A stretch of 16,721 bases of DNA, taken from assembly GCA_013696785.1 (NCBI GenBank), contig JACCXW010000180.1, forward strand, positions 1 to 16,721, read 5' to 3'. Positions within the stretch are counted from its first letter, which is position 1; every line of letters begins with the position of its first letter. The translations under genes and the position numbers were made by a program. Shown here in pieces: positions 13,693-16,721 of this stretch. The DNA is from Geodermatophilaceae bacterium (GTDB lineage Bacteria; Actinomycetota; Actinomycetes; Mycobacteriales; Geodermatophilaceae). The notes below the pieces were generated by a model. That model was not told the DNA's origin and did no database searches. It was given only the letters and a program-made list of their open reading frames with translations.

Positions 13693-14205
13693 TCAGGCGA
13701 CCGGCTGCACCCGGAAGCGACCGGCGTCGTGGATGACGAGCACGCCGGCGCCCTTGTCCATCGGCTCGACGAACTCACCGACCAGACCGAGCACCGCCGC
13801 CTCGTTCGTCGGGCTGTGTCCGACGACGAGTGCCCGCCCGCCCTCCGGCAGCCGATCGAAGACTCCTCGCAGCGCGGCCGCGAGGGTGGCTGAGTCATCC
13901 CGTACGAGAGCGGGGTCGGCCTCGTTCATTCGCGCCAGCTCGCCACTGCCGGCCGCCGTGTACGCCTCCCGCCACCGGTCCTCGTGGCGGGACCGGAGCC
14001 CGGTGTGGTCCTCGATCGGCGCCTGGCCGCCGACTGCGGACCGCCAGATCTGCAGGGTCTGGGTGGCTCGGTCCGCACCGGTCGAGACGAAGACGTCGTA
14101 CGGCGGCGACAGCCGGCTTCCGATCTCCTCGGCCGCGGCAACTCCAGCAGCAGTCAGCCGGTCACCATCGTTGTCGGTGTGCCGTCGCAGTTCTACGGTC
14201 TTCAT
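13693..14205 (-). CDS. Histidine phosphatase superfamily protein
   Basis: A 170-residue single-domain protein of SixA/phosphoglycerate-mutase type. The N-terminal catalytic motif reads LRRHTD with the nucleophile His9 after Arg8; the usual Gly or Ala after RH is Thr here. The second His is His130 in VVGHSPTNEA, and the STGADRATQT segment is the usual Arg-containing third element. It probably dephosphorylates a small phosphomolecule or phospho-His protein; substrate unknown. ATG 14205 starts 14 bases after the VOC gene stop and the stop is 24 bases before the EamA start, so all three are likely one transcript. Confidence 0.82.
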   Translation of the reverse strand: MKTVELRRHTDNDGDRLTAAGVAAAEEIGSRLSPPYDVFVSTGADRATQTLQIWRSAVGGQAPIEDHTGLRSRHEDRWREAYTAAGSGELARMNEADPALVRDDSATLAAALRGVFDRLPEGGRALVVGHSPTNEAAVLGLVGEFVEPMDKGAGVLVIHDAGRFRVQPVA

Positions 14206-14219
14206 GCCACAAGTGCCGG

Positions 14220-14606
14220 CTACTCGGACCCGCTGCCGTACGTCCGCGTGATGACTTCCAGGTTGTGCCCGTTGGGATCCTCGAAGTACAAGCCGCGACC
14301 GCCGTCATCGGTGTTGATCTCGCCGGCCTTGCTGTGGAAGGGGTCGGCGTAGTAGGTCACGCCTTGGTTCTGCAACCGGCCCAGAACGGCATCGAAGTCC
14401 GTCTCGGTGATCAGGAACGCGTAGTGCGACGAGGCGATGTCGCCGTCGTGCTCGATGAAGTCAAGGCTGACGCCGTTGTCCAGCTGGACCACGATGAAGG
14501 GGCCGAACGGAGTCGGCTCCGGCAGGCCCAGCATACCGGCCAGGAACGTCGCGGCTGTCCGTTTGTCCCTGGATCCGACGATGGTGTGGTTGAACTCGAC
14601 GGCCAT
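14220..14606 (-). CDS. VOC (glyoxalase/bleomycin-resistance-like) protein
   Basis: A 128-residue protein of the vicinal oxygen chelate fold, made of two beta-alpha-beta-beta-beta modules. His7 (FNHTIVG), His61 (SSHYAFLI) and the Glu of FEDPNGHNLEVI are placed as metal ligands, and DPNGHNLEVI is the typical C-terminal signature. AGGAGG ends six bases before ATG 14606, a strong ribosome site. Reaction not predictable: members include dioxygenases, isomerases and drug-binding proteins. First gene of the (-) run VOC, phosphatase, EamA/toxin tail, candidate immunity gene. Confidence 0.87.
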   Translation of the reverse strand: MAVEFNHTIVGSRDKRTAATFLAGMLGLPEPTPFGPFIVVQLDNGVSLDFIEHDGDIASSHYAFLITETDFDAVLGRLQNQGVTYYADPFHSKAGEINTDDGGRGLYFEDPNGHNLEVITRTYGSGSE

Positions 14607-14683
14607 GGCAACCTCCTGCCGATCGCGACGTCCGTGGGATTGCGCGGCACGGCGCTCATCCTGACGGACGCAGCCGTGTGCTG

Positions 14684-15592
14684 CTACTCGTCCTTGCCGT
14701 TCTGCTCGGCCAGGAAACGTTCCAGCTCCGCGCCCAGCTCGTCGGCCGTCGGCAGTGACTCCCGGTCGACGGTCATCAACGGCAGCCTGCCGCGGGAGTC
14801 GGCGAAGGCGTCGTACTGCTGCTCCAGCGCGCGAACGACTGCCGCCACTTCCTCTGAACGGCCGACCTGTTCGTCGATCTTGCCGCGGGTCTCCTCGGCG
14901 GCGCTGCGCAGCTCCGCTCGGGGCAGGACGAGGCCGGTGGCGCGGGCAATCGCGTCCAGCAGCGTGTCGGCGGCGTCCGGGTATTCTGCCTGTGCCAGAT
15001 AGTGCGGAACGTGTACGGCGAATCCCATTGCGTCCTGGCCGGCCTCACCCAGCCGGTATTCCAACAGCGCGCCGACGCTGCCCGGGACCTGCACGGTGGC
15101 AAGCCAGGGCTCGTAGCCGGCGACGAGTTCCGGCCGGGTGGCGTGCGCGGTCAGCCCAGTAGGACGGGTGTGCGGGACGGCCATCGGGATCGCGTTGATG
15201 CCGACGGTCAGCCGGACGTCGAAGCGCTCGATCAGACCCTGCACGGCCGCGACGAAACGCTCCCAGTGATAGTCCGGCTCCGGGCCGGTGAGGAACAGGA
15301 AGGGTTCGCTCACTTCGTCATGCACGAGATACAGCGCCAGCGAGTGGGGTGTGTAGCTCTCCCAGTGGTCCTCGGAGAACGTCATGACCGGACGGTGCGA
15401 GCGGTGGTCGACCAGCTGGTCGACATCGAATGTGACGAGTTCCTGATGGGGCAGCCTGTCCAACAGCTGCCGGCCGAGCAACCGACCGGCGGAGCCGGCG
15501 TCCACGAAGCCTGGCAGCGCCTGCACCAGCACCGGCTTGACGAGCTCAGGCAGCTCGGCGGCCACTGTGTAGAGATCCTCGGGGTCCAACAC
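14684..15592 (-). CDS. PAC2 family protein
   Basis: A 302-residue protein resembling actinobacterial PAC2 (proteasome assembly chaperone 2-like) proteins such as Rv2125 of M. tuberculosis. The N-terminus ELPELVKPVLVQALPGFVDAG and the central NAIPMAVPHTRPTGLTAHAT are characteristic. The last 80 residues are helical and acidic, possibly coiled coil (EEVAAVVRALEQQYDAFADS). GTG 15592 is chosen for the AAGGA eight bases upstream; an ATG at 15673 would add a basic, low-quality 27-residue extension. The role of bacterial PAC2 proteins is not established. It is not clearly in an operon with the VOC gene, which follows after 77 bases in which I see no gene. Confidence 0.83.
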   Translation of the reverse strand: MLDPEDLYTVAAELPELVKPVLVQALPGFVDAGSAGRLLGRQLLDRLPHQELVTFDVDQLVDHRSHRPVMTFSEDHWESYTPHSLALYLVHDEVSEPFLFLTGPEPDYHWERFVAAVQGLIERFDVRLTVGINAIPMAVPHTRPTGLTAHATRPELVAGYEPWLATVQVPGSVGALLEYRLGEAGQDAMGFAVHVPHYLAQAEYPDAADTLLDAIARATGLVLPRAELRSAAEETRGKIDEQVGRSEEVAAVVRALEQQYDAFADSRGRLPLMTVDRESLPTADELGAELERFLAEQNGKDE

Positions 15593-15650
15593 CGCTGTTT
15601 CCTTCCGACGGCGAGCGCGCGAAGCACACGCGCCCTGCTGTTCAGAGTGA

Positions 15651-15667
15651 ACGCTCGGGGCGTTCCG
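15651..15667. terminator. Small hairpin between coxG and the PAC2 gene
   Basis: GAACGC and GCGTTC form a perfect 6-bp stem around TCGGG, in the 98-base gap after coxG on the minus strand. There is no T-run, so termination is only a suggestion. Confidence 0.3.
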
Positions 15668-15690
15668 ATCCATCCCTCGCGGGCTACTCC

Positions 15691-16503
15691 TCAGCGGCGG
15701 CGGCGGCGGAGCATGAGGAGCAGCAGCAGGAGTACGACGCCACCGGCGACGGGCGCAAGCCGCGTCACCAGCGATCCACCGGCCAACTCGAGCAGGTCGA
15801 TCGGCTCCGGTTCGGCGCTCGGCCGGCGTGCCGGCTGCGCCGGGCGCGGTGCGGCAGGGGGTGCCGACGCGGGTGCTTGCGCGGATGCCGGTGTGGGGGT
15901 GGAGCTGGCGGGCTTGTCGGGAGTCGTGGCGGGTGGCGGCGTACTGCTCTCGGCCGGCCCGTCCGGCTGCGGCGCCGGCGGCTCCGAGGGGGTCTCGTCC
16001 GTAGCTGCGTGTTTCGCGATGCTCGGCTCGGGAGCAGCGACCGGAGGCTCGGGCTCGGGTTCGCCGCCGATCTTGCCCTCCAGACAGCTGGCAAACTGCC
16101 CGATCAGCTTGTTGCCGACGTCGACCATCACGCCGCGGCCGAACTGCGCCGGCTTGCCGGTGATGTTGAGATCGGTGATCACGTTGACCTGAGTCGATTC
16201 ACCCTGACCCACCAGGGTCGCGGTCACCTTGGCCGCTGCCGTCCCGTTGCCCCGGGCGTCCTTGCCGTTGGCATCGATCATGACCTGGTGGGCGGCCTCG
16301 TCCTTCTCCACAAAGGACGCAGCGCCCTTGTAGGTCATGTTCACCGGTCCAAGCTTGATCTTCACCCGGCCGGTGAAGTTGTCACCGTCCACCGAGTCCA
16401 GGACCGCACCGGGCATGCACGGGGCGACCCGCTCGATGTCCAGGAGCACCTCCCACGCCTGCTCGACACCGACCGGGACGGTGAAGGAGTGCTCCAGCTT
16501 CAT
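15691..16503 (-). CDS. coxG: CoxG-like SRPBCC protein with tail anchor
   Basis: A 270-residue protein. Residues 1-145 form an SRPBCC/START-like domain of the carbon monoxide dehydrogenase subunit G family (FTVPVGVEQAWEVLLDIERV, CMPGA, YKGAASF, FGRGVMVDVGNKL). Residues about 150-235 are a Pro/Ala/Glu linker, and 249-264 a hydrophobic helix followed by five Arg, a C-terminal tail anchor that would hold the domain on the cytosolic face. CoxG proteins link Mo-CO dehydrogenase to the membrane and have been reported to bind menaquinone. AGGAG lies six bases before ATG 16503. It follows a coxM-like gene by 82 bases. The dehydrogenase may act on CO or another small substrate, since form II enzymes have similar gene sets. 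Confidence 0.88.
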   Translation of the reverse strand: MKLEHSFTVPVGVEQAWEVLLDIERVAPCMPGAVLDSVDGDNFTGRVKIKLGPVNMTYKGAASFVEKDEAAHQVMIDANGKDARGNGTAAAKVTATLVGQGESTQVNVITDLNITGKPAQFGRGVMVDVGNKLIGQFASCLEGKIGGEPEPEPPVAAPEPSIAKHAATDETPSEPPAPQPDGPAESSTPPPATTPDKPASSTPTPASAQAPASAPPAAPRPAQPARRPSAEPEPIDLLELAGGSLVTRLAPVAGGVVLLLLLLMLRRRRR

Positions 16504-16534
16504 GACGGCTCCTGTCTTTACAGCGAAGATGACC

Positions 16535-16579
16535 CTGCCGGCGGTTCCCCCGTCGACCCGACCGGGGAACCACCGGCAG
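16535..16579. terminator. Long hairpin between coxM-like gene and coxG
   Basis: 16535-16550 pairs with 16564-16579 over 16 bp with a single C-A mismatch, loop of 13 bases. It begins seven bases after the coxM-like stop on the minus strand. It is the strongest stem in the window but has no T-run, so it may be a terminator, or an element that lowers or stabilises coxG mRNA relative to the upstream genes. Confidence 0.55.
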
Positions 16580-16585
16580 CGTAGG

Positions 16586-16721
16586 TCAGTCGAGGCCGGC
16601 TGCGGTGAGGACAGCTCGCTTCGTGAGCACCTCGGCGAGATGACTGCGGTAATCCGCCTTGGCGTTGAGGTCGTCTGTCGGGTTGGTGCCCTCGCCGGCG
16701 TGCGCCGCCGCCGCCCCGACG
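16586..16721 (-). CDS. coxM: CoxM-like FAD-binding subunit, C-terminal end only
   Basis: About 44 codons before TGA at 16588-16586, running off the window edge. The ending (EGTNPTDDLNAKADYRSHLAE then VLTKRAVLTAAG) matches the C-terminus of the medium FAD-binding subunit of the CO dehydrogenase/xanthine dehydrogenase family, where a DLNA-x-x-DYR segment is followed by the last helix. Together with coxG it indicates a molybdenum hydroxylase locus extending beyond the window. Too short to separate CO dehydrogenase from related enzymes. Confidence 0.72.
   Translation of the reverse strand, partial: VGAAAAHAGEGTNPTDDLNAKADYRSHLAEVLTKRAVLTAAGLD

Noticed and set aside
15593..15673. ATG 15673 as start of the PAC2 gene
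   Set aside because: The added residues are basic and non-homologous in appearance, and a good ribosome site precedes GTG 15592.

Overview
The window is very GC-rich with strong G/C bias at third codon positions and many GTG/TTG starts. Several families point to a free-living Actinomycetota: a mycothiol-dependent maleylpyruvate isomerase-like protein, EspI-type ParA/MinD ATPases of the sort found with type VII (ESX) secretion, DUF1707 and PAC2 proteins, and part of a CO dehydrogenase (cox) locus. Genus cannot be fixed from the sequence. No rRNA, tRNA, CRISPR array or transposase was recognised.

Layout. 1-950: 3' part of a homogentisate 1,2-dioxygenase (+), followed by a cluster of TGATCA palindromes. 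1151-3368: tightly overlapped (+) operon of a small membrane protein, an ABC-2 ATPase and an ABC-2 permease, meeting a DUF1707 membrane protein (-) tail to tail with overlap. 3866-4239: apparently degraded stretch with a lone Calx-beta fragment. 6331 down to 4240 (-): SDR dehydrogenase, maleylpyruvate isomerase-like protein, a three-unit tandem-repeat leader ORF and a VapC-like PIN toxin. A 19-bp palindrome separates the SDR gene from a divergent methyltransferase gene (6365-7159, +); its two arms both read as -10 boxes. 7275-10036 (+): tandem EspI-like ATPase paralogues, the second split by a -1 frameshift. 10055-10624 (-) and 10681-11451 (+): two unknown divergent genes with leaderless-type starts.

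14606 down to 11466 (-): VOC protein, histidine phosphatase, then an EamA/DMT transporter whose reading frame runs into about 97 residues of non-transporter sequence. A -1 frameshift later the sequence continues as a PD-(D/E)XK-like nuclease domain, followed by a small unknown gene in the position of an immunity gene. This looks like an orphan polymorphic-toxin tip and immunity cassette joined to the 3' end of a transporter gene. 15592 down to 14684 (-): PAC2 family protein. 16721 down to 15691 (-): C-terminal end of a CoxM-like FAD subunit, a hairpin, and a tail-anchored CoxG.

The most unusual points are the EamA/toxin junction with its candidate immunity gene, the frameshifted second EspI-like ATPase, the 39-bp repeat that multiplies a ribosome binding site plus start codon in front of vapC, and the symmetric divergent promoter palindrome. 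The two -1 frameshifts could also be sequence errors and should be checked against reads before biological meaning is given to them.
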